Shown here one piece after another: positions 20,640 to 30,590 of a stretch of 64,000 nucleotides of DNA. Source of the stretch: Scleromatobacter sp964418745 (GTDB taxonomy: Bacteria; Pseudomonadota; Gammaproteobacteria; Burkholderiales; Burkholderiaceae_C); NCBI GenBank assembly GCA_964418745.1, contig CAYQMX010000029.1:25857-89856 (forward strand), in the 5' to 3' direction. Both the position numbers and the translations under genes were made by a program. How positions within the stretch are numbered: the stretch's first letter is position 1; each line of letters starts with the position of its first letter. Under the pieces are notes generated by a model that worked only from the letters and a program-made list of their open reading frames with translations, was not told the origin of the DNA and searched no databases.

Positions 20640-21091
20640 CGATGCCCCGCCACGCCGCCGCCCCGCCCTCCGCCGCTCCCGCCGCCGCCGCCGACATGCG
20701 CCTCGACAAGTGGCTGTGGGTGGCGCGCTTCTACAAGACCCGCGGGCTGGCCGCCGACGAGGTGGAAAAGGGCCGCGTGCAGGTCAACGGCCAGGCGGCC
20801 AAGCCGGCGCGCCCGGTGCGCGTCAACGACCTGATCGCGATCCGCCAGCCCGGGTCGGTCCGCGAATTGCTCGTGGTCGGGCTGGACGCGATGCGGGGGC
20901 CGGCGACGGTGGCCCGCACGCTCTACCGGGAGACCGAAGCCAGCCTCCTGGCGCAGCAGCAGGCCGCCGAGGCGCGCCGCTTCGGGGTCGAGCCGGCGCA
21001 CGCCCAGGAGCTCGGGCGGCCGACCAAGCGCGACCGGCGCGAGCTGGTCGACTGGGAACGCTGGAGCGCCTCGGTCGACAACGACCATTGA
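20636..21091 (+). CDS. RNA-binding S4 domain protein, Hsp15-like
   Basis: A 151-residue basic protein. After an Ala/Pro-rich leader of about 20 residues comes an S4 domain, MRLDKWLWVARFYKTRGLAA followed by VEKGRVQVNG, which is the Hsp15 (HslR) arrangement. The Arg/Lys-rich C-terminus ends in TKRDRRELVDWERW, also typical. Hsp15 recycles free 50S subunits that carry a nascent chain after heat shock. ATG overlaps the hemH stop (ATGA); a second Met two codons later is also possible. It sits just upstream of the sigma-32 candidate for grpE. Confidence 0.88.
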   Translation: MTMPRHAAAPPSAAPAAAADMRLDKWLWVARFYKTRGLAADEVEKGRVQVNGQAAKPARPVRVNDLIAIRQPGSVRELLVVGLDAMRGPATVARTLYRETEASLLAQQQAAEARRFGVEPAHAQELGRPTKRDRRELVDWERWSASVDNDH

Positions 21092-21139
21092 ACCTGGCGA
21101 CGGGAGATTCCGTCCGCCCGAAAAAGTTTCGTGCGGCCT

Positions 21140-21167
21140 CTTGAAATCGAGGGAGCCGCCTCCAGCT
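21140..21167 (+). promoter_or_regulatory. Candidate sigma-32 promoter of grpE
   Basis: CTTGAAA (21140-21146) is a perfect heat-shock -35. After 13 bp comes CTCCAGCT (21160-21167), which matches five of the seven defined positions of the -10 consensus CCCCATnT. It lies 36 bp upstream of the grpE ATG. Confidence 0.6.
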
Positions 21168-21202
21168 CAACGCCCAACGCGAACGCCAAACCAAGCACAC
21201 CC

Positions 21203-21742
21203 ATGAATCCGGAAGACCAAACCCCGCAAGCGCCGCTGCAATCGCCCGTCGAGAACGGCTCGGCCGACATCGAGGTCGGCCTCGGCGGCGACGCCGCCCG
21301 CATCGCCGCGCTGGAGGCCCAGGTGGCCGAGCTGACCGACGCGCACCTGCGCGCCAAGGCCGAGACGGAAAACGCGCGCCGCCGCGCCGACGAGGAAGTC
21401 GCCAAGGCCCGCAAGTACGCCGTCGAGGGCTTCGCCGACAGCCTGCTGCCGGTCAAGGACAGCCTGGAGGCCGCCATCGCCACCCCCGGCGCCGCCGTGG
21501 AACAGGTGCTCGAGGGCGTGCACGCCACGCTGCGCCAGCTGGTGGCCGCGCTGGAGCGCAACAAGGTCAGCCAGATCAACCCGCCGGCGGGCACCAAGTT
21601 CGACCCGCACCAGCACCAGGCCATCTCGATGGTGCCGGCCGAACAGGAAGCCAACACGATCGTGGCCGTGCTGCAGAAGGGCTACCTGATCGCCGACCGC
21701 GTGCTGCGGCCGGCGCTCGTCACGGTGGCCGCGCCGAAATGA
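21203..21742 (+). CDS. grpE: Nucleotide exchange factor GrpE
   Basis: A 179-residue GrpE that releases ADP from DnaK. A disordered N-terminal tail of about 35 residues leads into the long dimerising helix (RIAALEAQVAELTDAHLRAK), and the C-terminal beta domain has HQAISMVP and VLQKGYLIADRVLRPALV, the GrpE signature. No clear Shine-Dalgarno precedes the ATG; this start matches the usual family length. It is first in the order grpE-dnaK-dnaJ. A 7-bp hairpin (21744-21764) without a T run follows the stop. Confidence 0.95.
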   Translation: MNPEDQTPQAPLQSPVENGSADIEVGLGGDAARIAALEAQVAELTDAHLRAKAETENARRRADEEVAKARKYAVEGFADSLLPVKDSLEAAIATPGAAVEQVLEGVHATLRQLVAALERNKVSQINPPAGTKFDPHQHQAISMVPAEQEANTIVAVLQKGYLIADRVLRPALVTVAAPK

Positions 21743-21805
21743 GGCCGGAACCGGGCCTTCCGGCACCGGTTTCGCGCCGAAACGCGGTCAAGAGCGCATT
21801 TCGCC

Positions 21806-21833
21806 CTTGAATAAGACGTCCCCAGCCGCATCT
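21806..21833 (+). promoter_or_regulatory. Candidate sigma-32 promoter of dnaK
   Basis: CTTGAAT (21806-21812), 13 bp, then CCGCATCT (21826-21833): six of seven -35 positions and six of the seven defined -10 positions match CTTGAAA-N13-CCCCATnT. It is 49 bp upstream of the dnaK ATG. No CIRCE repeat is present, so control is probably by sigma-32 and not HrcA. Confidence 0.7.
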
Positions 21834-21882
21834 CGAATACAACACCAAATCAGCTTCAACCGCTTTGCAGGAGAAACAAGTC

Positions 21883-23844
<1,962 letters not shown>

Positions 23845-23873
23845 AGCACCGCTTCAGGCTCTGGCCGGTGACT

Positions 23874-23910
23874 TGCTTGTGCCCCTGCACGAGCAGGCCG
23901 CCGGCCTTTC
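23874..23910 (+). terminator. Tandem hairpins after dnaK, possible partial terminator
   Basis: TGCTTGTGC and GCACGAGCA (one G-T pair) flank a CCCT loop at 23874-23895. A GGCC-GCC-GGCC hairpin directly follows and ends in TTTC (23895-23910). The short T run suggests attenuation between dnaK and dnaJ and not a full stop. Confidence 0.5.
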
Positions 23911-24001
23911 TCGCTAGATAAAGGCGCCCGCAGATGCATTCGTGCACGCATCCGGCGCACGACCTGCCGGTTCATCCGCGCGCAGAACAGACAATTGCCC
24001 C

Positions 24002-25141
24002 ATGAGCAAACGCGATTACTACGAAGTCCTCGGCCTGAAGAAGGGTGCGTCCGACGACGACATCAAGAAGGCCTATCGCAAGCTCGCGATGAAGCACCAC
24101 CCGGACCGCAACCAGGGTGACGGTGCCAAGGTGTCCGAAGAGAAGTTCAAGGAGGCCAAGGAGGCCTACGAGATGCTCTCGGATCCGCAGAAGAAGGCGG
24201 CCTACGACCAGTACGGCCACGCCGGGGTCGACCCCAACATGGGCCACGGCGCCGGCGCCGAAGGCTTCGGCGGCTTCGCCGAGGCGTTCGGCGACATCTT
24301 CGGCGACATCTTCGGCGGCGCCGGCGGCCAGCGCCGCGGCCCCGGCGGCAAGCAGGTGTACCGCGGCAACGATCTCAGCTACGCGATGGAGATCACGCTG
24401 GAGGAGGCCGCCGCCGGCAAGGACACCCAGATCCGGGTGCCGAGCTGGGAGAACTGCGAGACCTGCAAGGGCAGCGGCGCGAAGCCGGGCACCTCGCCCA
24501 AGACCTGCACAACCTGTTCGGGCGCGGGCACGGTGCACATGCGCCAGGGCTTCTTCTCGATCCAGCAGACCTGCCCCAACTGCCACGGCACCGGCAAGAT
24601 CATCCCCGAGCCCTGCCCCACCTGCAGCGGCCAGGGCCGCATCAAGAAGACCAAGACGCTCGAAGTCAAGATCCCGGCCGGCATCAACGAAGGCATGCGC
24701 ATCCGCTCGTCGGGCAACGGCGAACCGGGCCCCAATGGCGGCCCGCCGGGCGATCTCTACATCGAGATCCGCATCAAGCAGCACGACATCTTCGAGCGCG
24801 ACGGCGACGACCTGCATTGCACCGTGCCGGTGCCGATGACGCAGGCGGCCCTCGGCGGCTCGATCGAGGTGCCCACGCTGAGCGGCAAGGTGGAGATCGA
24901 GCTCCCCGAAGGCACCCAGCACGGCAAGACCTTCCGCCTGCGGGGCAAGGGCATCAAGGGCATCCGCTCCAGCTACCCGGGCGACCTGTACTGCCACATC
25001 ACGCTCGAGACCCCGATCAAGCTCACGGAGCACCAGCGCAAGCTGCTCAAGGAGCTCGACGAGTCGCTGCGCAAGGGCGGCGACAAGCATTCGCCCAACT
25101 CCAAGAGCTGGACCGACCGGGTCAAGGACCTGTTCAAGTAG
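24002..25141 (+). CDS. dnaJ: Chaperone DnaJ (Hsp40)
   Basis: A 379-residue type I Hsp40 that delivers substrates to DnaK and triggers its ATPase. The J domain (1-70) has the HPD tripeptide at 33-35. A Gly/Phe-rich stretch (GFGGFAEAFGDIFGDIFGG) follows, then four CxxCxGxG zinc motifs (CETCKGSG, CTTCSGAG, CPNCHGTG, CPTCSGQG), and the C-terminal substrate-binding and dimerisation domains. All key residues are intact. A strong terminator follows the stop. Confidence 0.97.
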   Translation: MSKRDYYEVLGLKKGASDDDIKKAYRKLAMKHHPDRNQGDGAKVSEEKFKEAKEAYEMLSDPQKKAAYDQYGHAGVDPNMGHGAGAEGFGGFAEAFGDIFGDIFGGAGGQRRGPGGKQVYRGNDLSYAMEITLEEAAAGKDTQIRVPSWENCETCKGSGAKPGTSPKTCTTCSGAGTVHMRQGFFSIQQTCPNCHGTGKIIPEPCPTCSGQGRIKKTKTLEVKIPAGINEGMRIRSSGNGEPGPNGGPPGDLYIEIRIKQHDIFERDGDDLHCTVPVPMTQAALGGSIEVPTLSGKVEIELPEGTQHGKTFRLRGKGIKGIRSSYPGDLYCHITLETPIKLTEHQRKLLKELDESLRKGGDKHSPNSKSWTDRVKDLFK

Positions 25142-25151
25142 TTTCCTGCCA

Positions 25152-25174
25152 GCCGCCTCCGGGCGGCTTTTTTT
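25152..25174 (+). terminator. Rho-independent terminator of the dnaK-dnaJ cluster
   Basis: GCCGCC-TCCG-GGCGGC is followed by seven T, 10 bp after the dnaJ stop. Stem, loop and T run are all classical. Confidence 0.9.
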
Positions 25175-25278
25175 CGTCCTCGCTTCCCGGCCGCGGCAGG
25201 CTTCAAGTCCGGAGCCCGAGCGGCCGATAACCACAGGACGGGCGTCCATCCGGAGCCCAGGAACGGGTAACTCGTGTC

Positions 25279-27048
25279 ATGAAGAGTGTGCAGTCGGAGA
25301 TGAAGCCAGGCCTGCCGGCCGCCCTCGGAGGGGGCGGCGCGCGGTTCGACCCGGACATCATGAATTGCCGCGCCCTGGTCATCGACGCCAATCCGACGGC
25401 CCGCAGCATCCAGGCGGCGCAGCTGCGCGACCTGGGCGTGGGCACCATCGTCCAGTGCGGCCGCGTGCAGGACGCGCGCCGCCAGCTCGAGGCGCGCGAG
25501 TTCGACATCGTGCTGTGCGAGCAGGATTTCCACGGCGGCAACTACTCCGGACAGGACCTGCTCAACGACCTGCGCCGCGCCCAGTTGCTGCCGTTCTCCA
25601 CCGTCTTCGTGATGGTGACCTCGGAGGCCAGCTACGCCGCCGTCGCCGAGGCCGCCGAGTCGGCCCTCGACAGCTACCTGCTCAAGCCGCACACTGCGCA
25701 CGCGCTGTCGGAGCGCATCCAGCAGTCGCGCCAGCGCAAGAAGATCCTCAAGGACATCTTCATCGCCATCGACGACGGCCAGTTCGAGCTCGCGGCCGCG
25801 CTGTGCGTGCGCCGCTTCGAGGTCAAGGCCGCCTACTGGCTGTACGCCGCGCGCATCGGCGCCGAGCTGCTGCTGCGCCTGGGCCAGCACGACCAGGCCC
25901 GCGTGCTGTACGAGGCGGTGATCGCCACGCAGGCCCTGCCCTGGGCGCGCCTGGGCGTGGCCCGCGCGCAGATCGAGGCCGGGTCCGGACCGGCCGGCAA
26001 GCGCACGCTCGAGAGCCTGATCGCCGACCAGCCCGGCTTCGCGGACGCCTACGACGTGATGGGCCGCGTGCAGGTCGACCTGGGCCAGTTCGCCGAGGCG
26101 CTGGCCACGTACCGCACCGCCACCCAGCTGACGCCGGGCTCGATCTCGCGCCTGCAGCGCCAGGGCATGCTGGCGTTCTACCTGGGCGAGAAGGAAGAGG
26201 CCAAGAAGGCGCTGGAGCGCGCGACGCTGCTGGGCATCAGCTCCAAGATGTTCGACTACCAGACCATCGTGCTGCTGGCGGTCACGCGCTTCGTCGACCG
26301 CGACTCCAAGGGCCTGCAGCGCTGCCTGGACAACATGAACCACGCGCTGGAGAAGGCGCCCAAGAGCGTGCGGCTGCAGCGCTTCACCAGCGTCATCACC
26401 ATCTTCAACCTGATGCTGCAGCGCCAGGTGGCCCAGGTGGTGGCGGAAGTCCGGTCCATGGCCAAGGAGATCAAGGAAGCCAACTTCGACTTCGAGGCGG
26501 CGTCCAACATGGTGGCCATGCTGGCCTACCTGACCGCGGCGGAACTGCAGCTCGATGCAGCCGAAGGCTGGATCGACACCCTCTCGCTGCGCTTCTGCAC
26601 CACGCGCAGCCTGTCGGAGCTGCTGGCGCGCGCCGGCCAGGTGCACGAGCCCTACGCCACGCGCATCCGCGAGCAGCACAACGCGATCACCGCGCTCGCC
26701 GAACAGGCGATGTCGCACAGCCTGGCCGGCGAGCCGCGCGCGGCCGCGAAGTCGCTGCTGAGCGCCGGGGCGCGCACGATGAACGCCAAGCTGATCGACA
26801 TGGCCCGCATGGTGCTGCAACGCCATGCCGACAAGATCGCCGACGCGCAGGACCTGCTGGGCATGGCCGACGAGCTCAAGCAGCGCTACGCCGGTGGCCC
26901 GCCGGTGGCGCCGCTGGCCGCCGACAATGGCCGGCAATCGGGCGGGCTGGTGCTGCGGGCACGCGAGAATGCGCCGGCCGACGGCGGTGCGCCTGCCGCA
27001 CCCGCCGCCCCCGCGGCAGCGCCGCCGGTCGCGGGCAAGGCCGCGTAG
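25279..27048 (+). CDS. Receiver-like domain protein with TPR region
   Basis: A 589-residue soluble protein. Residues 29-145 have a receiver fold (ALVIDANPTARS, VFVMVTSEAS, SYLLKPHT with K136), but the phosphoacceptor Asp is replaced: the third strand reads FDIVLCEQDF with Glu81 at that place, and the acidic pair is reduced to D36 followed by Ala. Residues about 165-350 contain TPR-like helical pairs (GQFAEALATYRTATQLTPG), and helical repeats continue to about 540 before an Ala/Pro-rich tail. The likely role is a scaffold or a constitutively active-like regulator; its partner is unknown. Met28 (25360) is an alternative start nearer the fold. It converges with the radical SAM gene. Confidence 0.85.
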   Translation: MKSVQSEMKPGLPAALGGGGARFDPDIMNCRALVIDANPTARSIQAAQLRDLGVGTIVQCGRVQDARRQLEAREFDIVLCEQDFHGGNYSGQDLLNDLRRAQLLPFSTVFVMVTSEASYAAVAEAAESALDSYLLKPHTAHALSERIQQSRQRKKILKDIFIAIDDGQFELAAALCVRRFEVKAAYWLYAARIGAELLLRLGQHDQARVLYEAVIATQALPWARLGVARAQIEAGSGPAGKRTLESLIADQPGFADAYDVMGRVQVDLGQFAEALATYRTATQLTPGSISRLQRQGMLAFYLGEKEEAKKALERATLLGISSKMFDYQTIVLLAVTRFVDRDSKGLQRCLDNMNHALEKAPKSVRLQRFTSVITIFNLMLQRQVAQVVAEVRSMAKEIKEANFDFEAASNMVAMLAYLTAAELQLDAAEGWIDTLSLRFCTTRSLSELLARAGQVHEPYATRIREQHNAITALAEQAMSHSLAGEPRAAAKSLLSAGARTMNAKLIDMARMVLQRHADKIADAQDLLGMADELKQRYAGGPPVAPLAADNGRQSGGLVLRARENAPADGGAPAAPAAPAAAPPVAGKAA

Positions 27049-27100
27049 AACGGCCACGGACGGCGTGCGACGTCCGCGCGCCGCGTTGGCTCGCCAGGAT

Positions 27101-28321
27101 TCAAAACAGGCTCCCCTGTCCGGCCGCGTCGGCCCCGCGCGAGGCCGCAGCGGCGCGCAGCGGCGGCGCCGGCCGCACGAACTGCGACATGTCCAGTGGA
27201 TGGCGCTCGCGGCTGAAACCCAGGCGCGTGACGGCCAGCTCGAAGCGATCGCGCAGCAACTGCGCCCAGGCCCCGGTGCCGCGCATGCGCTGGCCGAAGC
27301 GGGCGTCGTAGTCCTTGCCGCCCCGCATGTCGCGAACGCGCGCCATCACGCGCGCCGCGCGATCGGGGAAGTGCGCCTCCAGCCATTGCTGGAACAGCGG
27401 GTTGACCTCCCAGGGCAACCGCAGCACCGTGCAGAACGCGCTGCTGGCGCCGGCATCGCGCGCCGCGGCCAGGATGCGCTCCAGCTCGGGTTCGTTGATG
27501 AACGGGATCATGGGCGACGCGCTCACGCCCACCGGCACGCCCGCGCGCGCGAGGGCCTCAATGGTGCGCAGGCGCCGGTGCGGCGCCGCCGCCCGCGGCT
27601 CCATGATGCGCGACAGCGTGCTGTCGAGCGTGGTGACCGACATGTAGACCACCGCCAGGCCGGCGCGGCCCATCTCGCCCAGCAGGTCCAGGTCGCGTTC
27701 GACGCCGGAGGACTTGGTGACGATCGCGAACGCGTGCCGGCACTCCGCCAGCACCTCGATGACGCCGCGGGTGACGCGCAGCCGGCGCTCGACCGGCTGG
27801 TAGGCATCGGTGGCCGAGCCGATGTTGATGTGCGAGGGCTGGTAGCCGGGCCGGGCGAGCGTCTCGCGCAGACGTTGCGCCGCGTTGACCTTGGCGATGA
27901 TGCGGGTCTCGAAGTCGAGGCCGGGCGACAGGTTCAGGTAGCTGTGGGTGGGGCGCGCGAAGCAATAGATGCAGCCATGCTCGCAGCCTCGGTACGGATT
28001 GATCGCGACGTCGAACGGGATATCGGGCGAATCGTTGGTGCTCAGGATGCGCCCCGCCTGCTCCTCGATCACGGTCGTGCCCGGCGCGACATGCTCCTCG
28101 CGGGCCTCCTGGTCCAGCGAGCCCCAGCCGTCGTCGGCGGCTTCGCGCGCGTCCTTCTCGAAGCGGTGGGCGATGGCCCAGGCGGTGCCGCGGCCCTTGA
28201 GCACGGCCGCCGGTCCCGTGGCTGAACCGGCGCCGGCGTCGGCCGCATCGACCACGCGAAAGCCGGCCCCGGCAGGCGCCAACGGCAAGGGGGCGATCGG
28301 AATCGTGCGGCGCTCGGGCAT
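27101..28321 (-). CDS. PA0069-family radical SAM protein (SPL-like)
   Basis: A 406-residue radical SAM protein. The 4Fe-4S ligands are C113, C117 and C120 in RGCEHGCIYCFARPTHSY. This and NINIGSATDAYQPVE-like HINIGSATDAYQPVERR mark the PA0069/Rv2578c family, distantly related to spore photoproduct lyase. The substrate is unknown; DNA damage repair has been suggested for the family. The start at 28321 fits the family N-terminus (MPERRTIPIAPL); the open frame continues upstream, but through the promoter and LexA box. No Shine-Dalgarno is positioned for this ATG, and the promoter geometry predicts a leaderless transcript. It is divergent from the aquaporin-like gene. Confidence 0.88.
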   Translation of the reverse strand: MPERRTIPIAPLPLAPAGAGFRVVDAADAGAGSATGPAAVLKGRGTAWAIAHRFEKDAREAADDGWGSLDQEAREEHVAPGTTVIEEQAGRILSTNDSPDIPFDVAINPYRGCEHGCIYCFARPTHSYLNLSPGLDFETRIIAKVNAAQRLRETLARPGYQPSHINIGSATDAYQPVERRLRVTRGVIEVLAECRHAFAIVTKSSGVERDLDLLGEMGRAGLAVVYMSVTTLDSTLSRIMEPRAAAPHRRLRTIEALARAGVPVGVSASPMIPFINEPELERILAAARDAGASSAFCTVLRLPWEVNPLFQQWLEAHFPDRAARVMARVRDMRGGKDYDARFGQRMRGTGAWAQLLRDRFELAVTRLGFSRERHPLDMSQFVRPAPPLRAAAASRGADAAGQGSLF

Positions 28322-28322
28322 G

Positions 28323-28356
28323 CTGTAAATATATACAGTCCTTCTTTTCGACGCAA
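28323..28356 (-). promoter_or_regulatory. LexA (SOS) box overlapping the promoter of the radical SAM gene
   Basis: CTGTAAATATATACAG at 28323-28338 has the CTGT-N8-ACAG form of the LexA operator, with seven of eight palindromic pairs matching. On the minus strand TTGCGT (28356-28351), a 17-bp spacer and TATATT (28333-28328) form a good sigma-70 promoter. The box covers the -10, so bound LexA would block it. The predicted transcript start falls at or within a base or two of the ATG. Confidence 0.85.
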
Positions 28357-29381
28357 TGGATTTCTGCCGTTCGTGCAGTCTTGGGGGGTCGGTACATCGC
28401 TTGCCGCATTGCCTACGCTTGACCACTTCCAATCCCTCTCCTCCCGGCGGACTACCGTCGCCCGGTCGACTCTTCCGTGATCGCCGGGCGCTGCCACGGC
28501 CCGAGACGGGCGTCGCGCCCCGTTCCGAGGCGGACCTGCCGTGGGTCCGGGCGTTGCGCGGCCACTGGCCGGAGTACGCCGTCGAGGCCGGTTTCCTGGC
28601 GCTGTTCGTCCTCGCGGCGGGCCTCGTCTCGGCCTGGATGGAGGCGCCGTCCACCGTCTTCCCCGGCGCGCCCCAGGAGCCCGCCCTGCGCCGCCTGCTC
28701 GCCGGCGTCGCCATGGGCCTGGCCCTGATGGCGATGATCTATTCGCCGTGGGGCCGCCGCTCCGGGACCCACCTCAATCCGGCGCTCACCCTCGCCTACT
28801 TGCGCCTCGGCAAGATCGGCCGCCCCGACGCCCTGTTCTACATCCTGGCGCAGATCGCCGGCGCCACCGTCGCGGTGACCCTGCTGCGCTGGGGCGCCCT
28901 GATGCCTGCGGCGGCGCAGCCGGCGCTGCTGGCAAGCTCGATCGGGCCGAGCGACGAGCGGGTGGCGTTCGCCACCGCACTGGTGCTCGCGGCCACGGCG
29001 ATGTGGCTGATCCTGTACACCAGCAACCACGCGCGCTGGTACCGGTGGACCGGCGTGCTGGTCGGCCTGCTGTTCATGCTGGTGGTCGCCTGCGCGGCCC
29101 CGCTGTCCGGCTTCGGCATCAACGTGGCGCGCCTGCTCGCGGTCGACGCGACGGCCGGCATCACGGCCGCGCACTGGGTCAACCTCGTTCCGCCCCTGCT
29201 TGGCATGCAGCTCGCGGTCGAGGGCTGGCGGCTGGCCAGCCGGCGGCCGCAGGTGCTGTGCGCCAAGCTCGCGCACAACACCCACGGCCGCTGCATCTTC
29301 CGCTGCCAGCATCCGTACCAGAGCCGCGCGCTGGCGCTGGAGGCCTTGCGGCGCAGCACGGCGAGCACCGGGCGCGGCTGA
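28356..29381 (+). CDS. Atypical aquaporin (MIP)-like membrane protein
   Basis: A 341-residue protein with about six membrane segments between residues 75 and 290. The first channel motif is canonical, NPA at 141-143 in SGTHLNPALTLAYL. The second is changed to NVA at 256-258 in LSGFGINVARLL, where aquaporins have NPAR. The C-terminal tail holds Cys302, His307, His310, Cys313, Cys317 and His319, which looks able to bind metal. The first 65 residues are Pro/Arg-rich and may not be translated; the TTG in the LTTSNPS stretch is a possible later start, and no ribosome site decides it. The substrate (water, glycerol or other) is unknown. Confidence 0.72.
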   Translation: MDFCRSCSLGGSVHRLPHCLRLTTSNPSPPGGLPSPGRLFRDRRALPRPETGVAPRSEADLPWVRALRGHWPEYAVEAGFLALFVLAAGLVSAWMEAPSTVFPGAPQEPALRRLLAGVAMGLALMAMIYSPWGRRSGTHLNPALTLAYLRLGKIGRPDALFYILAQIAGATVAVTLLRWGALMPAAAQPALLASSIGPSDERVAFATALVLAATAMWLILYTSNHARWYRWTGVLVGLLFMLVVACAAPLSGFGINVARLLAVDATAGITAAHWVNLVPPLLGMQLAVEGWRLASRRPQVLCAKLAHNTHGRCIFRCQHPYQSRALALEALRRSTASTGRG

Positions 29382-29612
29382 GGGACCGGCACGCGCCGCA
29401 CCAGGCGCCCGCCCTGTCGGCGCCGGCCGGATCGAATCGTCGCCGGCCGTCGGGCTCCGACGGAAATACACTGCAGTTCGAGCATCCGGCATCGACCGCC
29501 ACTTCCCCGGGCACCGGCAGGGACGCGACGGCCCGATGTCCTGTGCCCGGGGCGGGCGTCCGAACGCCTCGCCCGTCGCCGCGCAGAGACCCCCCCGAAC
29601 TGGAGATCCGAC

Positions 29613-30590
29613 ATGACCCGTTTGAAGACCCTGGCTGCTGCCGTGGCGGCTGCGCTGCTGGCCGCCGCCGCCCCCGTCCGTGCCCAGGACGTGGTGCGGC
29701 TGGGCAACCTGAAGCTCGCCCACTTCGGCGCCGTCTCGTACATGCAGGAGATCGGGCCCAGGTGCGGCCTGAAGATCGACGTGCGCATCTTCGCCAAGGG
29801 CCTGGACGTGATGCAGGCCATCATCGCCGGCGAGCTCGACGCGGGCGCGACCGCGTCGGAAGCCGCGATTTCCGCACGCGCCAGCGGCGTGCCGATCTAT
29901 GTCGTGGCCGGATTCGCCACCGGAGGCGCCCGCCTGCTGGCCCGCCCCGATGCCGGCGTCAAGCGCGTGGCCGACCTCAAGGGCAAGCGCGTGGCCGTCA
30001 CCCGCGGCAGCATCCAGGAGATCCTGCTGGCCACCGAACTGGGCAAGGCCGGCCTGAGCTTCTCGGACCAGCCGGGCAAGGACGTGCAGATCACCTACCT
30101 GGGCTACCCCGACCTGAACCAGGCCCTGCTGACGAACAACGTCGACGTCATCATGCAGACCGAGCCGCAGTCGTCCCAGGCCATCAACAAGGGCTTCGGC
30201 GTCGAGGTGCTCAAGCCCTACGACACGCCCATCGGCAGCCCGGTGCGCACGCTGGTGATGACCGAGAAGTTCTACAAGGACAAGCCCCAGGTCGCCGAGA
30301 AGTTCATGCGCTGCTTCGTGATGGCCACCAAGGCCTTCATCGACGATCCCAAGCTCGCCTCGCGCTACGTGCGCGAGACGCTGTTCAAGGGCCAGATCAC
30401 CGAAGCGGATTTCGACGCCGCGATCGGCAACTCGCCCTACAGCTACGACATCACTCCGGAGCACCTGCAGACGACCGCCGACCTGATGGCCAGGTACGGC
30501 ATCGGCAAGTTCCCGCAGGCCCCGCGTGCGACGGACTACGTCAAGGTCGACCTGCTGCAGGCGGCCAAGAAATCGCTGAACGTCCAGTGA
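29613..30590 (+). CDS. ABC transporter periplasmic substrate-binding protein (NrtA/SsuA/TauA type)
   Basis: A 325-residue binding protein with an N-terminal signal peptide (MTRLKTLAAAVAAALLAAAA then PVRA, likely cleavage near residue 24). The mature fold is NMT1/SsuA-like: VVRLGNLKLAHFG, GELDAGATASEAAIS, VADLKGKRVAVTRGS, ALLTNNVDVIMQTEPQ. These transporters import sulfonates, nitrate, thiamine precursors or aromatic acids; the ligand is not evident. GGAG lies 8-10 nt before ATG. Its stop overlaps the permease start (GTGA). The 231 bp upstream hold no gene and no obvious operator. Confidence 0.9.
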   Translation: MTRLKTLAAAVAAALLAAAAPVRAQDVVRLGNLKLAHFGAVSYMQEIGPRCGLKIDVRIFAKGLDVMQAIIAGELDAGATASEAAISARASGVPIYVVAGFATGGARLLARPDAGVKRVADLKGKRVAVTRGSIQEILLATELGKAGLSFSDQPGKDVQITYLGYPDLNQALLTNNVDVIMQTEPQSSQAINKGFGVEVLKPYDTPIGSPVRTLVMTEKFYKDKPQVAEKFMRCFVMATKAFIDDPKLASRYVRETLFKGQITEADFDAAIGNSPYSYDITPEHLQTTADLMARYGIGKFPQAPRATDYVKVDLLQAAKKSLNVQ

